In this document: one piece after another, positions 43,560-54,005 of the stretch
Layout of the letters: every line of letters begins with the position of its first letter
How positions within the stretch are numbered: the first letter of the stretch is position 1
Origin: Amycolatopsis sp. NBC_01480
GTDB lineage: Bacteria; Actinomycetota; Actinomycetes; Mycobacteriales; Pseudonocardiaceae
Direction: 5' to 3'
Length of the DNA: 64,000 bases
Assembly (NCBI RefSeq): GCF_036227205.1
Contig: NZ_CP109442.1
Coordinates: forward strand, 4,836,001 to 4,900,000
Position numbers and translations under genes: made by a program
Notes under the pieces: generated by a model
Seen by the model: only the letters and a program-made list of their open reading frames with translations
The model's database searches: none
Told to the model about the DNA's origin: nothing

Positions 43560-43814
43560 TTTACCAATGGAGGAGGCCTTCCGTGAGTGGTGACACGGGA
43601 GGCTTGTCGCGCGGTCGTGCCGGATCTGAACGGTAATGGCCGTGGCGGGCTGCGAGAAGCCATGTCGCTTGGTACATCCGGTTGAATCCCATTGATTCGA
43701 CAGAATCCGGATTACGGCGGATGGTCCGGATTGCACTACGTCGAATGGCCCTAACCCGGCTAATTACTGCAGCAACGAAGCGTTTCTAATCGCCGATAAA
43801 TCACCGACCATTAC

Positions 43815-43830
43815 CGTGATCTCGATCACA
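43815..43830. promoter_or_regulatory. Crp-like binding site upstream of RHS 2
   Basis: CGTGATCTCGATCACA matches the Crp consensus TGTGANNTNNNTCACA at all fixed positions except the first base. It lies 85 bases before the RHS 2 start. cAMP-Crp (GlxR-like) control of this toxin is therefore plausible. Confidence 0.55.
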
Positions 43831-43914
43831 GTTGCTCCTGGTGGTGTGGCCGTGTGAGATCCGTTCCGGGTGCAACTCCATGAGGGAGCGGCCCGTGGGT
43901 GGAGGGGCGGGCCG

Positions 43915-46900
43915 ATGGCTATTCCGGGGCGCTGGGCGAGACCTGATCGAGGCGTCGGCAGGCCGTTCGGGTGGCGTGTGCTGTCGCTGGTGGTCGCCGT
44001 CGTCATGGTCGTCTCGGTGGGGGGCCAGTCGGCGTGGGCTTCGCCGGCGCCATCGTCGCCGCTGACGCCGCAGCAGCGGTCGGGCTCGGCGGCGGGGGCG
44101 TCAGATGCCGCGGGTTCGGCGCTGGGTTCGACGAAGAAGGGCGCTTCGCCGGCGACGCCTGCAGGTGCGGCGGCGGCGGCGGACACGCACACGGCGTCGC
44201 CGGATTCTCGTCTGTCCAATGTGAGCACGCCGGCGAACGCCCAGCCGGCAGCGTCGGGGCCGCGCAGTGCGCCTGCTGCGGTGGGGGACGAGATCGTTGC
44301 CGACCGGACGGCGACGAGGTCGGTGTTCAAGAATTCGGATGGGACGCAGACCGCGAAGGTCTATCCGCGGCCGGTCCACTACCGCACCACGACCGGCAAC
44401 TGGGCGGACATCAACACCGCTCTGGCCCAAGGCGACAATGGACGGTGGGGGGAGAAGGCCGATTCGGCCTCGACGACGTTCGCCGCGACGGCCGACGATC
44501 CGGCCTTGGCATCGGTGCCGGTGGGCCCGGGGCAGAGTATTGCGTTCGGGTTGCAGGGCGCGGCACACACCACGGGGCTCGCGTCGGGTTCCACGATCAC
44601 GTACCCGGGGGTGGCGGCGCACGCCGACCTCAGCTACGTGGCCACCGCGAGTGGCGGGGCCAAGGAGACCTTGACGCTCGCCAGCCCGGATGCGTCGGAT
44701 ACGTGGGTGTTCCCGCTGACGCTGTCCGGGGTGACGCCGTCGCTGGGCAGCGACGGCAGCGTCGTGTTCACCAATGCGGCCGGTGCGGTGGTGGGCACGA
44801 TCGCGCACGGGTTCATGCGGGACTCGAACATCGACCCCCGCTCCGACGAGGGCGTGTTCTCCACCGGAGTCACGTACTCCCTGACGACCGTCGGTGGCCG
44901 GCCGGCGCTGCAGGTGAGTCTCGATTCGGCGTGGCTGCACGACGCATCCCGAGTTTTTCCCGTGCAGGTGGATCCGTCAGTCGGGAACCAGCAAGCCGGC
45001 GGGTCGACCTATGTGATGTCGCCATTCAACAACGACTACAGCGGTAGCGCCGAACTCGATGCCGGCACCTACGACGGCGGGGCGCACGTTGCGAACTCGT
45101 ACCTGGGATTCGATGTCAGCGGCTTGAACAACAACTACATCAAGGCTGCGACGCTGAATTTGGACGAGATCTGGTCGTATTCGTGCCAGGCGCGTCCGGT
45201 GTATGTCTCGCCGATTACCTCGGGCTGGTCGGTCGGTGGGCAGAAAACCTACCCGTGGGTGTCGATCGGCGGCGCGATCGGCAACAGGGACCTGGCGGTC
45301 GGCCACGACAGCGGTTGCCCCGGGCCTGCGTGGGTGTCGATCGACCTGGGTGACAATCCTACCGCCGAGGGCACGAAACTGATCGAGTCGTGGACACACG
45401 GCGGGGCCAACCATGGCCTGGCCGTCACCGCGGACAGCCACGACACTTACGGGTGGAAAAAGTTCGACAGCGTGAACTCCCCGAATCCGCCGTATTTGTC
45501 GATCACCTACAGCCCGTACGGCGCCTCCTACAGCGCACCGGTGAACTACGTGCAGCCGACCGGGACCGCGAGCGGGTCGCAGCAGGTCACCGTCACGAAC
45601 CTCGGCACCAGCACATGGACAACCGCCAATAATCACTTGTGGTACCAGCTGTACGACCTGAACTGGAACAACCTGCACATCACCAATCCGCCCGATCCGT
45701 GGACGAATCTGCCGGGATCGGTGGCGCCGAACCAGCGGATCACGATGACCGGCACCATCGGCCCGGTCACGCCAGGCCAGTACTACCTGTGCTGGGACAT
45801 GTTCAACGGCACCACGTCCTTCAACATCAGCTATGGCGTGGACTCGCCCTGTGAGCTGATCAACTCGGCGAACACCCCACCGCAGATCGACACGGCCAGC
45901 CCACCGTCCAACGCGGTGCTCTCGACGCTGCAACCGCAGCTGTTCGTCACCGGGCACGACCCGGACAACTACCCGGGCAAGGGCATCACCTTCGACTTCC
46001 GCGTCTACTCGGTGCCCGCCGGCGGGGGAACCCCGGCGCTGGTGGTGGATTCGGGGGCTCAGACAAGCGGCAATTACCGTGTACCGACCGGGAAACTCGC
46101 CTGGAACCAGTCCTACTACTGGACGGTGTCGGACAACGACACCGTGGGATCCTCGGCATGGTCGACGCCGGCGTACTTCTCCACAGCGGTCCCACAGCCG
46201 CTGATCACGGCCCACATAGGCGCGAACACGGGCAAGCAGAACTTCGACCCCGGCGTCGGGGACTACACCAACAGTGCCACCGACGCCAGCGTCGCCACTG
46301 CCGGTCCCGCGCTGGCGATCATCCGGTCCTATAACTCGCTCGATCCGCGCACCGGCCTCTTCGGCACCGGCTGGTCCACTGTGTACGACATGGTCGCGAG
46401 CCCGGACGCGGACGGCTCCGGCAATGTCGTGGCCACCTACCCTGACGGCCATACCGTCCGGTTCGGACTCAACCCGGATGGCACCACCTACACCCCGCCG
46501 CAGGGCACGTACGCCACCTTCGGCGCGCTCTCGGGCGGCGGCTACACCCTGACCGCGCGGGGTGGCTCCACCTACGCCTTCGCGCACCAGGTCGGCGCGA
46601 CCTGGCGGCTGACCTCCATCACCGATGCGGCCAGCCGCACCCAGACGCTGGCCTACGACGCGAGCGGCAACCTCGCGACCGTGACCGACGTCGGCGGCAA
46701 CCGGGCGCTGCACTTCACGTGGTCGGGTGGGCATGTCGCGACGGTCAGCACCGACCCCGCCACCGCCGGCGGGTCGCCGCTGACTTGGACCTACACCTAC
46801 GGCGGCAGCACCCTGACCACGGTCTGCCCGCCCACCTCGAGCACCGCGTGCACCGGCTACTCCTACACCACCGGCCCGGCTCCCGGGTCGCATTACCGCT

Positions 46901-49900
46901 CCACGGTGCTCGATGCCCAGCCGTATGCCTATTGGCGCCTGAACCAGGCCTCGAGCGGCACGACCGCGGTCGACGAGGTCAGCGCGAACCTCGGCGCCGA
47001 CAACGGGGCGTTCACCACGGTGTCGCCGAGTGATTCGACCCCGCACCCGGGCTCGCCGAGCGCCTCGAGTTGGTTCAACGGCGCCGGATCGCTGCAGCTG
47101 CCCAACAATCTCGTCGCGTCGGCGACCTATGCGAGCACCCAGCTGTGGTTCCAGACCACGCCGAACGGCCCGGCCGGGGTGCTGCTGTCCACCGGGCACA
47201 GCGCGATCGGTGCCGCGAACCCGAACCAGGGCGCGATGCCCATGCTCTACGTCGGCACCGACGGCAAGCTCTACGGCCAGTTCTGGACCGGCAGCGTCGC
47301 TCCGATCGTGTCGGCGAACAAGGTGAACGATTCGGCGTGGCACCAGGTGACCCTGGTCGGCCAGGGGGACACCCAGGCGATGTATCTCGACGGCGTGCTC
47401 GTCGGCACCCGCGCCGGGAACCTGTCCAACACCGACCCGATGAACTTCGTCGGCGCGGGCTACGTCAACAGCAACCCGTGGGTGAACGGGCCCGCCGCCG
47501 GGTGGAGCCACTTCACCGGCAACATCGCCGATGTCGCCTTCTACACCCACCCCCTCGGCGCCCCCGCGGTCATGCAGCAGTACGCGGCCGGAGCTCAATC
47601 CACCGCGGAGCTCACGTCCATCACCACCCCGGCCGGCAACACCCACGCCCGGGTCGTCTACGACAACGTCCTCGACCGCGCCACCCAGGTCACCGACCAG
47701 TACGGCGGCGCGTGGACGCTCGCGCCGCCGAGCTCCAGCGGATCGTCGGCGCAATACCGCGGCGCGGTCTATGCCAGCAACCCCACCGATTTCTGGCCCT
47801 TGACCGACACCACCGGAACCCAGGCGGTCAACCAGAACCCGACGAGCGCGATCAGCGCGACCGCCGACGGCGACGGCGTCTACGCAGGGGTCACTCTCGG
47901 GCTGCCGGGTCCGATGCCGACCACCGGTGACACCGCGGTCTCGTTCAACGGCACCACTTCCAGCCTGACGATTCCGGTGCAGAGCACCGCCTGGACGGTG
48001 GGCGGCAAATCGCTCGGCCTGTGGTTCAAATCCTCCACCGCAGGCGGAGTGATCACCGGCTGGGGCGGCAATGCGCTGCTCTACATCGGCACCGACGGCA
48101 AGCTGTACACCTGGTACGGCAGCGGCTACCTCAACAGCCCGGGCGCCGTCACCGACGGCAAATGGCACTACGTCGTGGTCTCCCAGACTGCGGACTTCGC
48201 CCAGAACAGCATCTCCCAAACCGAATTCCTGGACGGCGCCGCCACGGCCACGGCGACCGCTCCGATCATCAACGCGCCCGGCCTGCAGACCGCCACCATC
48301 GGCTCCGGCCCCTGGGGCAGCGGCGCTCCGGCGAACAACGCCGGGGCAAACCCGGCCGGCCACTTCACCGGCTCGGTCGCCGACGTCGCCTTCTACAACA
48401 CGCCCCTGACCGCCGGCCCCGTCAGCGGGCTCTACGCCGCGGCGCAGACCGCGAACTCCAGCCCCACCCCGGCCACCACCGCCACCGTCACCGACCCCGG
48501 CAGCCACCAGCTGTCCTACCGGTACGACCCGCACAACGGCTCGAGGCTGATCGCCGCGACCGACGGGCTGGGCAACACCACGCACTACACCTTTGACACC
48601 AACGGGTTCGCCAACACCACGACCTATCCCGACAGCAACTACGTCACCGTCACCCACGACCCGCGCGGCAACGTCCTGTCCCGCACCACCGGCGATTCCA
48701 GCGGCGCCACCGCGACCAGCTACGCCACCTACCCCGCCGCCGACACCTACGCGGTCACCGACCCGCGCAACGACGAACCGCTGACCACACTCACCGCCGA
48801 CTCCGCCGGCCCGAGCGACGCCACCTACCGCACCAGCTACACCTACAACCCCGCCGGTGCGCTGCTGACCACGACCGATCCCGCCGGGTCGGCCACCATC
48901 AACGCCTACACCGCCGGCACCGAACCCGCCGTCGGCGGCGGTACCGAACCCGCCGGACTCCTGGCCACCCAAAAGGATCCGCTCGGACACATCACCACCT
49001 ACAGCTACACCGACGCGGGCGACTCCGCCGGCGTGCTCGCGCCGTCCGGGCTGTCCACCACCAGCACGTTCGACGCTCTCGGCCGCAAGCTGACCAGCAC
49101 GCAGACCTCGGACACGTTCCCGAATGGCGTCACCACCGGCTACGCGTGGGACAACCAGAACCGGCTGAGCACGCAAACCGGGCCCGCCGCCACCGACGCG
49201 GTCACCGGCACCACCCACACCCGGCAGACGAGCTACACCTACGACGCCGACAGCAACCTCCTCACCCAGGCCACCGCCGACACCACCGGCGGCGACCCCA
49301 CCCGCACCACCACCAACACCTACAACCCCCACGACCAGCTCGCCACGACCACCGACCCGGCCACGCGGCAGACCAGCTACGGCTACGACAGCTACGGCCA
49401 CCGCACCAGCACCACCGACCCGGCCGGCAACACCTACACCGACAGCTACGACGCCGACGGCCACCACACCGGCACGACCCTGACGAACTGGACCGGCGAC
49501 CCGAACAACCCGATCGCCGCCACGAACCTCGTGCTGGATTCCCGCGCCTACGACCCGGACGGGCTGCCCGCGTCCGACACCGACGCGATGGGCCGGACCA
49601 CCCGCTACACCTACGACAACACCGGCCGGCCGCTGTCCGCTGTCCTGACGAACTACCACGACGGCCACGGCACACAGGTCCCGGTCAGCGTGGCCACCGC
49701 GTTGTACGACCCGGCCGGGCACCCCACCTCGCAGTTCGACCTGTCGTCGGCAGCCGGGGCGGCCACGAAGACCTACGACCCGGCCGGCCGGGTCACCACC
49801 AGCACCGACGCCGACGGCCACGTCACGACATTCACGTATGACGCGAACGCTCAGGTATCGACGACGACGGTCGCCAACGGCAGCGTGAACGAGGAAACCG

Positions 49901-52900
49901 ACTACGGCTACGACAGCCTCGGCGACCGCACCTCCACGACCGTGCACAACGGCGCCACAACCCTCACCACCACCGCCACCTACGACGAGCGCGGCGCCCT
50001 GACCGCCACCACCGACCCGCGCGGCACCGTCACCGGAGCCGACCCCGCCGCCTTCACCACCCGTTACACCCACGACCCCGCCGGCCGGGTCATGACGCTC
50101 ACCGGCCCGACCGTGAACACCGAAACCAACGGCGGCACGGCGACCGCGGTTCACCCGATCACCGAGTACGGCTACAACACCTTCGGCGATCAGACCACCG
50201 CCTCCGACCCCGATGGCAACATCACCACCAACACCTACGACGCGGACTCCGAACTGCTCGGCGTCTCCCAACCCGCCTACACACCACCCGGCTCCACGAC
50301 GTCGATCACCCCGCTGACGACCTACACCTACACCCCTCTCGGGCAGCCCGCCTCCACCACCGACCCGCTCGGCCACACCACCACCTACACCAGCGACCAG
50401 CTCAACCACCGCGTCACCACCACCCAGCCTGCGGTCGACGGCACCGCCCCGATCTCGCACGCCACCTACGACACCGACGGCGAACAGCTCTCGGCCACCG
50501 ACCCGACCGGTGCGCAAACCCAAGCCACCTACGACGAACTCGGCCAGACCCTCACCACCACCGCGCTGGTCCGCCAACCCACCCCCGCCGCCGACACCAC
50601 CACCTACACCTACGAGCCCACCCAAACCACCAGCCCCGACCCACTCGGCCAGCCCTTGTCGGTCACCACTCCCGGCGGGCAGAAAACCCAGCTGGGCTAC
50701 GACAAGCTCGGCCAGCTGACCTCCACCACCGACCCCCTCGACCACACCACCCGCACCACCTACGACGCCGACGGCAACATCACCCAGACCACACTCCCGG
50801 ACGGGTCCGCCACCACCGCGACCTTCGACCCCGCCGGCCGCCACCTCGGCACCGCACAGCTCGACCCCGACGGAAAAACGCTGGCCGCGACCAGCGGCAC
50901 CTACGACCCGGCCGGCAACCTCGCCACCAGCACCGACCCCAACCAGGCCACCACCACCTACACCCACGACGCCCTCAACATCCTCACCTCCCGCATCGAC
51001 CCCGTCACGACCAGCACGTCCATCACCACCAGCTACGGCCATGACGCCGCCGGCCACACCACCCGCTCCACCGACGGCGCCGGCAACGCCACCACCTTCA
51101 CCTACAACACCCTGGGGCTACGGGAATCGACGACCGCCCCGCACGTCGAGGGCTACACCACTCCTGCCGACAGCACCACCACCCTCGCCTACAACGCCGC
51201 CAGCCTGCCCGTGACTGAAACCCAGCCCGGCGGCGTCACCACCACCATCGGCTACGACCCGCTCGATCGCCCCAGCACCGAAACCGGCACCGGTACCCCC
51301 GCTTCCACCGCCGACCGCCACTTCGGTTACGACGGCGCCGGCCGGCTCACCTCGACCAGCGCGCCGGGCGGGGACGAGAACTTCACCTACGACGACCGCG
51401 GCAGCGTGCTGACCGCGACCGGTCCCGGCGGCGCAAGCGAGTCCGGGTACAACAGCAACGGCCAGCTGGCGACCCGCACCGACAAAGCCGGCACCGCGTC
51501 GTTCACCTACGACGATGCCGGCCGGCTGAAAACCGACACTGACCCACTGACCTCTGCCACCGCGACGTACTCGTATGACTCGCTCGACGAGCTCACCGGC
51601 ATCTCCTACGGCACCGGAACCGCCAGCCAAACCAACATCTACAACACCCAGCACCAGCTCACCAGCCAGACGCTCGCCGCGCCCGGCGGTGCGACCGAAG
51701 CCTCCATCACCTACGGCCACGACCCGGCCGGGCACACCACGAGCCAGACCACCACCGGACTCGCCGGCGCGGCCAGCAGCACCTACGGCTACGACCAATC
51801 CGGCCGCCTCACCTCCGCCACCACCAGCGGCGCCACCACGATCTACGGCTACGACGACGCGGGGAACCGCAACCAGAACGGCAGCACCACCGCCACCTAC
51901 AACGCCCGCAACCAGCTCGTCAGCCAAGGCGGCACAACCTACAGCTACACCGCCCGCGGCACCCTCTCCAGCACCACCACCGGCAACGCCACCACCAGCT
52001 ACAGCTACGACGCCTACAACCAGCTCGCCTCCGACGGCACCAACAACTACACCCACGACGCCCTCGGTCGCATGCTCACCAGCGGCCCCAACACTTTCAC
52101 CTACGACGGCACCAGCCCCACCCTCACCGGCGACGGCACCCACAGTTACAGCCGGGGCCCCGACGGATCACTCTTCGCCGTGGCCGGCGGAAACCAAACT
52201 GCGCTCGCCTTCACCGACGCACACGGAGACCTCAGCGCCACCTTCACCGCCGCTGGCACCACCCTCGACGGATCCACCAGCTATGACCCGTACGGTCAGC
52301 CCACCGCCCAAACCGGTACCAGTTACGGCCTGGGCTATCAGGGCGGCTGGACGAGCCCGACCACCGGCGACGTCGCCACCGCCTCCCGCTGGTACGACCC
52401 CAGCACCGCCACCTTCACCAGCAAAGACACCCAACTCGCCCTCGACGGCCCCGCCGTCACCGCCAACCAGTACGCCTACGGCGACGACGACCCCCTCGAC
52501 AACCTCGACCCCACCGGTAACAACTCCTGCACCCCACACCCGCGCGCACATCCGGCACCGCGGCACCGAACCTCTCCCGGCAGGTCGCACGGGCACGCCC
52601 CCACGCCCGGCGACAACCCCTCCTTTACCTACTACCCCCCGAACCGAAACTGGGAATACAACCACGCCAACGACCCGACGGTCAATTACCCGGCTTACCA
52701 GCCGCCGCCGAGTAGTTCGCCGTTTCCGAAACTTCCTGACATTCATTACGAAAATCCAGATCTTCCGATCGAATTTTACGATCCTATGGAGTTCTTCTTC
52801 CCTTTTTCTGCGGGAAGCTGCGACGAACCGGCCAATAGATCTGCGGCACCCAGGAAACCCAACGGCGAAGACAACATCTACAAGACCCCTATCAATGCAC

Positions 52901-53451
52901 GCCCTTCGGGGCAGAGTGCGCCAGCGAACCAGCCTGGCACTAAAACTCCGGGTACCGGCGCCGCTGATGAGCCGATCACCACTGACCTCGTCGCTACCCC
53001 AAATCCCGACGAAACGTCCAAAATTTATGATCCACAAGTCCAGCCAGACGGCCCGGGTAGTTGGGCTGCCGGCGTCCCGGGTCCTGACGACAGTTACGTC
53101 AGCGCGAGTTCACCTCATCGGACGCTGTTCCACTATACGAACGAGGCCGGCCAGCGGGGCATCCTGGACAGCGGTAAGCTGATGCCTTCGTTGAAGGCTC
53201 TCAATCCAGCCGACGCACGCTACGGCGATGGCCAGTACTTGTCCAACATCGTACCGGGCACGCGGACGAACGCTCAGCTGTCGCGATCGTTCATCGGACA
53301 GCCTTTCCAGGGATCAAGGTTCTCGCACTATATTGAGATCGACGTTTCAGGGTTGGAGGTCGTGCAGGGTCGGGACAACGTGTTTGTGGTCCCTAACGAC
53401 GGACCACTTGATCTGACTGGTCGGATCGTGAGCTGGGGAGGCAACGGATGA
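43915..53451 (+). CDS. RHS/YD-repeat secreted toxin 2 with HYD1 ADP-ribosyltransferase tip
   Basis: ATG 43915 has GGAGGGG upstream; an earlier GTG 43870 is less likely. The product is 3178 aa. Its parts are a signal/TM segment (V-L-S-L-V-V-A-V-V-M-V-V-S-V-G-G) and a large beta region with N-terminal DNRLRE-like segment (to about residue 750). Two LamG/concanavalin-like domains follow at about 996-1225 and 1280-1512 (P-Y-A-Y-W-R-L-N and T-D-F-W-P-L-T-D). YD repeats run to about 2850, then D-D-P-L-D-N-L-D-P-T-G. The tip (last 115 aa) has L-F-H-Y-T-N-E-A-G-Q-R-G-I-L-D-S, P-A-D-A-R-Y-G-D-G-Q-Y-L-S and Y-I-E-I-D-V-S-G, the HYD1 ADP-ribosyltransferase signature. It probably modifies a target in competitor cells. 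A DUF6881 gene overlaps the stop. Confidence 0.9.
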   Translation: MAIPGRWARPDRGVGRPFGWRVLSLVVAVVMVVSVGGQSAWASPAPSSPLTPQQRSGSAAGASDAAGSALGSTKKGASPATPAGAAAAADTHTASPDSRLSNVSTPANAQPAASGPRSAPAAVGDEIVADRTATRSVFKNSDGTQTAKVYPRPVHYRTTTGNWADINTALAQGDNGRWGEKADSASTTFAATADDPALASVPVGPGQSIAFGLQGAAHTTGLASGSTITYPGVAAHADLSYVATASGGAKETLTLASPDASDTWVFPLTLSGVTPSLGSDGSVVFTNAAGAVVGTIAHGFMRDSNIDPRSDEGVFSTGVTYSLTTVGGRPALQVSLDSAWLHDASRVFPVQVDPSVGNQQAGGSTYVMSPFNNDYSGSAELDAGTYDGGAHVANSYLGFDVSGLNNNYIKAATLNLDEIWSYSCQARPVYVSPITSGWSVGGQKTYPWVSIGGAIGNRDLAVGHDSGCPGPAWVSIDLGDNPTAEGTKLIESWTHGGANHGLAVTADSHDTYGWKKFDSVNSPNPPYLSITYSPYGASYSAPVNYVQPTGTASGSQQVTVTNLGTSTWTTANNHLWYQLYDLNWNNLHITNPPDPWTNLPGSVAPNQRITMTGTIGPVTPGQYYLCWDMFNGTTSFNISYGVDSPCELINSANTPPQIDTASPPSNAVLSTLQPQLFVTGHDPDNYPGKGITFDFRVYSVPAGGGTPALVVDSGAQTSGNYRVPTGKLAWNQSYYWTVSDNDTVGSSAWSTPAYFSTAVPQPLITAHIGANTGKQNFDPGVGDYTNSATDASVATAGPALAIIRSYNSLDPRTGLFGTGWSTVYDMVASPDADGSGNVVATYPDGHTVRFGLNPDGTTYTPPQGTYATFGALSGGGYTLTARGGSTYAFAHQVGATWRLTSITDAASRTQTLAYDASGNLATVTDVGGNRALHFTWSGGHVATVSTDPATAGGSPLTWTYTYGGSTLTTVCPPTSSTACTGYSYTTGPAPGSHYRSTVLDAQPYAYWRLNQASSGTTAVDEVSANLGADNGAFTTVSPSDSTPHPGSPSASSWFNGAGSLQLPNNLVASATYASTQLWFQTTPNGPAGVLLSTGHSAIGAANPNQGAMPMLYVGTDGKLYGQFWTGSVAPIVSANKVNDSAWHQVTLVGQGDTQAMYLDGVLVGTRAGNLSNTDPMNFVGAGYVNSNPWVNGPAAGWSHFTGNIADVAFYTHPLGAPAVMQQYAAGAQSTAELTSITTPAGNTHARVVYDNVLDRATQVTDQYGGAWTLAPPSSSGSSAQYRGAVYASNPTDFWPLTDTTGTQAVNQNPTSAISATADGDGVYAGVTLGLPGPMPTTGDTAVSFNGTTSSLTIPVQSTAWTVGGKSLGLWFKSSTAGGVITGWGGNALLYIGTDGKLYTWYGSGYLNSPGAVTDGKWHYVVVSQTADFAQNSISQTEFLDGAATATATAPIINAPGLQTATIGSGPWGSGAPANNAGANPAGHFTGSVADVAFYNTPLTAGPVSGLYAAAQTANSSPTPATTATVTDPGSHQLSYRYDPHNGSRLIAATDGLGNTTHYTFDTNGFANTTTYPDSNYVTVTHDPRGNVLSRTTGDSSGATATSYATYPAADTYAVTDPRNDEPLTTLTADSAGPSDATYRTSYTYNPAGALLTTTDPAGSATINAYTAGTEPAVGGGTEPAGLLATQKDPLGHITTYSYTDAGDSAGVLAPSGLSTTSTFDALGRKLTSTQTSDTFPNGVTTGYAWDNQNRLSTQTGPAATDAVTGTTHTRQTSYTYDADSNLLTQATADTTGGDPTRTTTNTYNPHDQLATTTDPATRQTSYGYDSYGHRTSTTDPAGNTYTDSYDADGHHTGTTLTNWTGDPNNPIAATNLVLDSRAYDPDGLPASDTDAMGRTTRYTYDNTGRPLSAVLTNYHDGHGTQVPVSVATALYDPAGHPTSQFDLSSAAGAATKTYDPAGRVTTSTDADGHVTTFTYDANAQVSTTTVANGSVNEETDYGYDSLGDRTSTTVHNGATTLTTTATYDERGALTATTDPRGTVTGADPAAFTTRYTHDPAGRVMTLTGPTVNTETNGGTATAVHPITEYGYNTFGDQTTASDPDGNITTNTYDADSELLGVSQPAYTPPGSTTSITPLTTYTYTPLGQPASTTDPLGHTTTYTSDQLNHRVTTTQPAVDGTAPISHATYDTDGEQLSATDPTGAQTQATYDELGQTLTTTALVRQPTPAADTTTYTYEPTQTTSPDPLGQPLSVTTPGGQKTQLGYDKLGQLTSTTDPLDHTTRTTYDADGNITQTTLPDGSATTATFDPAGRHLGTAQLDPDGKTLAATSGTYDPAGNLATSTDPNQATTTYTHDALNILTSRIDPVTTSTSITTSYGHDAAGHTTRSTDGAGNATTFTYNTLGLRESTTAPHVEGYTTPADSTTTLAYNAASLPVTETQPGGVTTTIGYDPLDRPSTETGTGTPASTADRHFGYDGAGRLTSTSAPGGDENFTYDDRGSVLTATGPGGASESGYNSNGQLATRTDKAGTASFTYDDAGRLKTDTDPLTSATATYSYDSLDELTGISYGTGTASQTNIYNTQHQLTSQTLAAPGGATEASITYGHDPAGHTTSQTTTGLAGAASSTYGYDQSGRLTSATTSGATTIYGYDDAGNRNQNGSTTATYNARNQLVSQGGTTYSYTARGTLSSTTTGNATTSYSYDAYNQLASDGTNNYTHDALGRMLTSGPNTFTYDGTSPTLTGDGTHSYSRGPDGSLFAVAGGNQTALAFTDAHGDLSATFTAAGTTLDGSTSYDPYGQPTAQTGTSYGLGYQGGWTSPTTGDVATASRWYDPSTATFTSKDTQLALDGPAVTANQYAYGDDDPLDNLDPTGNNSCTPHPRAHPAPRHRTSPGRSHGHAPTPGDNPSFTYYPPNRNWEYNHANDPTVNYPAYQPPPSSSPFPKLPDIHYENPDLPIEFYDPMEFFFPFSAGSCDEPANRSAAPRKPNGEDNIYKTPINARPSGQSAPANQPGTKTPGTGAADEPITTDLVATPNPDETSKIYDPQVQPDGPGSWAAGVPGPDDSYVSASSPHRTLFHYTNEAGQRGILDSGKLMPSLKALNPADARYGDGQYLSNIVPGTRTNAQLSRSFIGQPFQGSRFSHYIEIDVSGLEVVQGRDNVFVVPNDGPLDLTGRIVSWGGNG

Positions 53452-53738
53452 CGCACTACCTACGGGTCGCCTGGCATCACAACCTGGTCGAAGAACCCGT
53501 CGACTTACTCAGTGAGATCGACGATGATGGCTGGGAGATTCGCAAGGTCGAGGTCTACCGTGACGGTCGTGCGGATTGGGCTGATCGATCGGCGGCGACA
53601 GGGAGGACGATGCTGTCGGAGGCACGGATGCCTGAACTCGCCGAGATCGCCGCGCAGGTCGAGTTCACTCCCGTCGTTATCAAGGCGGAGGAGTTCGAGG
53701 CAGCCTGGGCCGACGCAAGGCGGAGTAGGTCATGGTAG
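53448..53738 (+). CDS. DUF6881 immunity protein for RHS toxin 2
   Basis: ATG 53448 overlaps the RHS 2 stop (ATGA). The product is 96 aa. It shows the DUF6881 pattern: W-H-H-N-L-V-E-E-P-V-D-L-L-S-E-I-D-D-D, then W-E-I-R-K-V-E-V-Y-R-D-G-R, and E-E-F-E-A-A-W at the end. DUF6881 proteins are common after polymorphic toxin tips, especially ADP-ribosyltransferases, so it is probably the cognate inhibitor. No membrane segment is present, as expected for a cytosolic antidote. Confidence 0.82.
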   Translation: MTHYLRVAWHHNLVEEPVDLLSEIDDDGWEIRKVEVYRDGRADWADRSAATGRTMLSEARMPELAEIAAQVEFTPVVIKAEEFEAAWADARRSRSW

Positions 53739-54005
53739 GGATGTGATGGTTATGGTGGGAGCCATGAGCCGTGTCCTGCCGTGGACCGCCCTGCTCTTGG
53801 GGTGGAGAACTTTCCACCATGGAATTTTACGTGCCGGAAGGGCGGTTTTAGTTCAGTTTCGAAGCGTGTCGACTGCCGAGGAGGGTTATTCACGCGGGGA
53901 GTTTGTCGTGATTTCGGCGTCTTGAAATGATGCGACGGCCCATTTGTTGAGAGAATTGAGTTACCACACACAAGACTCACGCAAATGGACCGCCTGACAT
54001 GTTCG
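53739..54005. other. Intergenic stretch after RHS 2 module
   Basis: Lower GC than average. There is no supported gene, apart from a possible N-terminal extension of the EspG-like gene from 53985. It probably holds that gene's promoter. Confidence 0.35.

Noticed and set aside
43764..44330. 188-codon minus-strand frame over the RHS 2 start
   Set aside because: Lies antisense to the signal peptide region and has no motif or ribosome binding site.
44977..51057. 2026-codon open frame on the minus strand
   Set aside because: It is the antisense shadow of the RHS 2 coding sequence; the repeated codon pattern of YD repeats keeps stops out of this frame. The product is low-complexity Gly/Val/Arg with no motif.
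48480..52500. Possible CRISPR or tandem repeat array
   Set aside because: The repetition comes from degenerate YD-repeat codons; units vary in length and sequence and are not separated by unique spacers.
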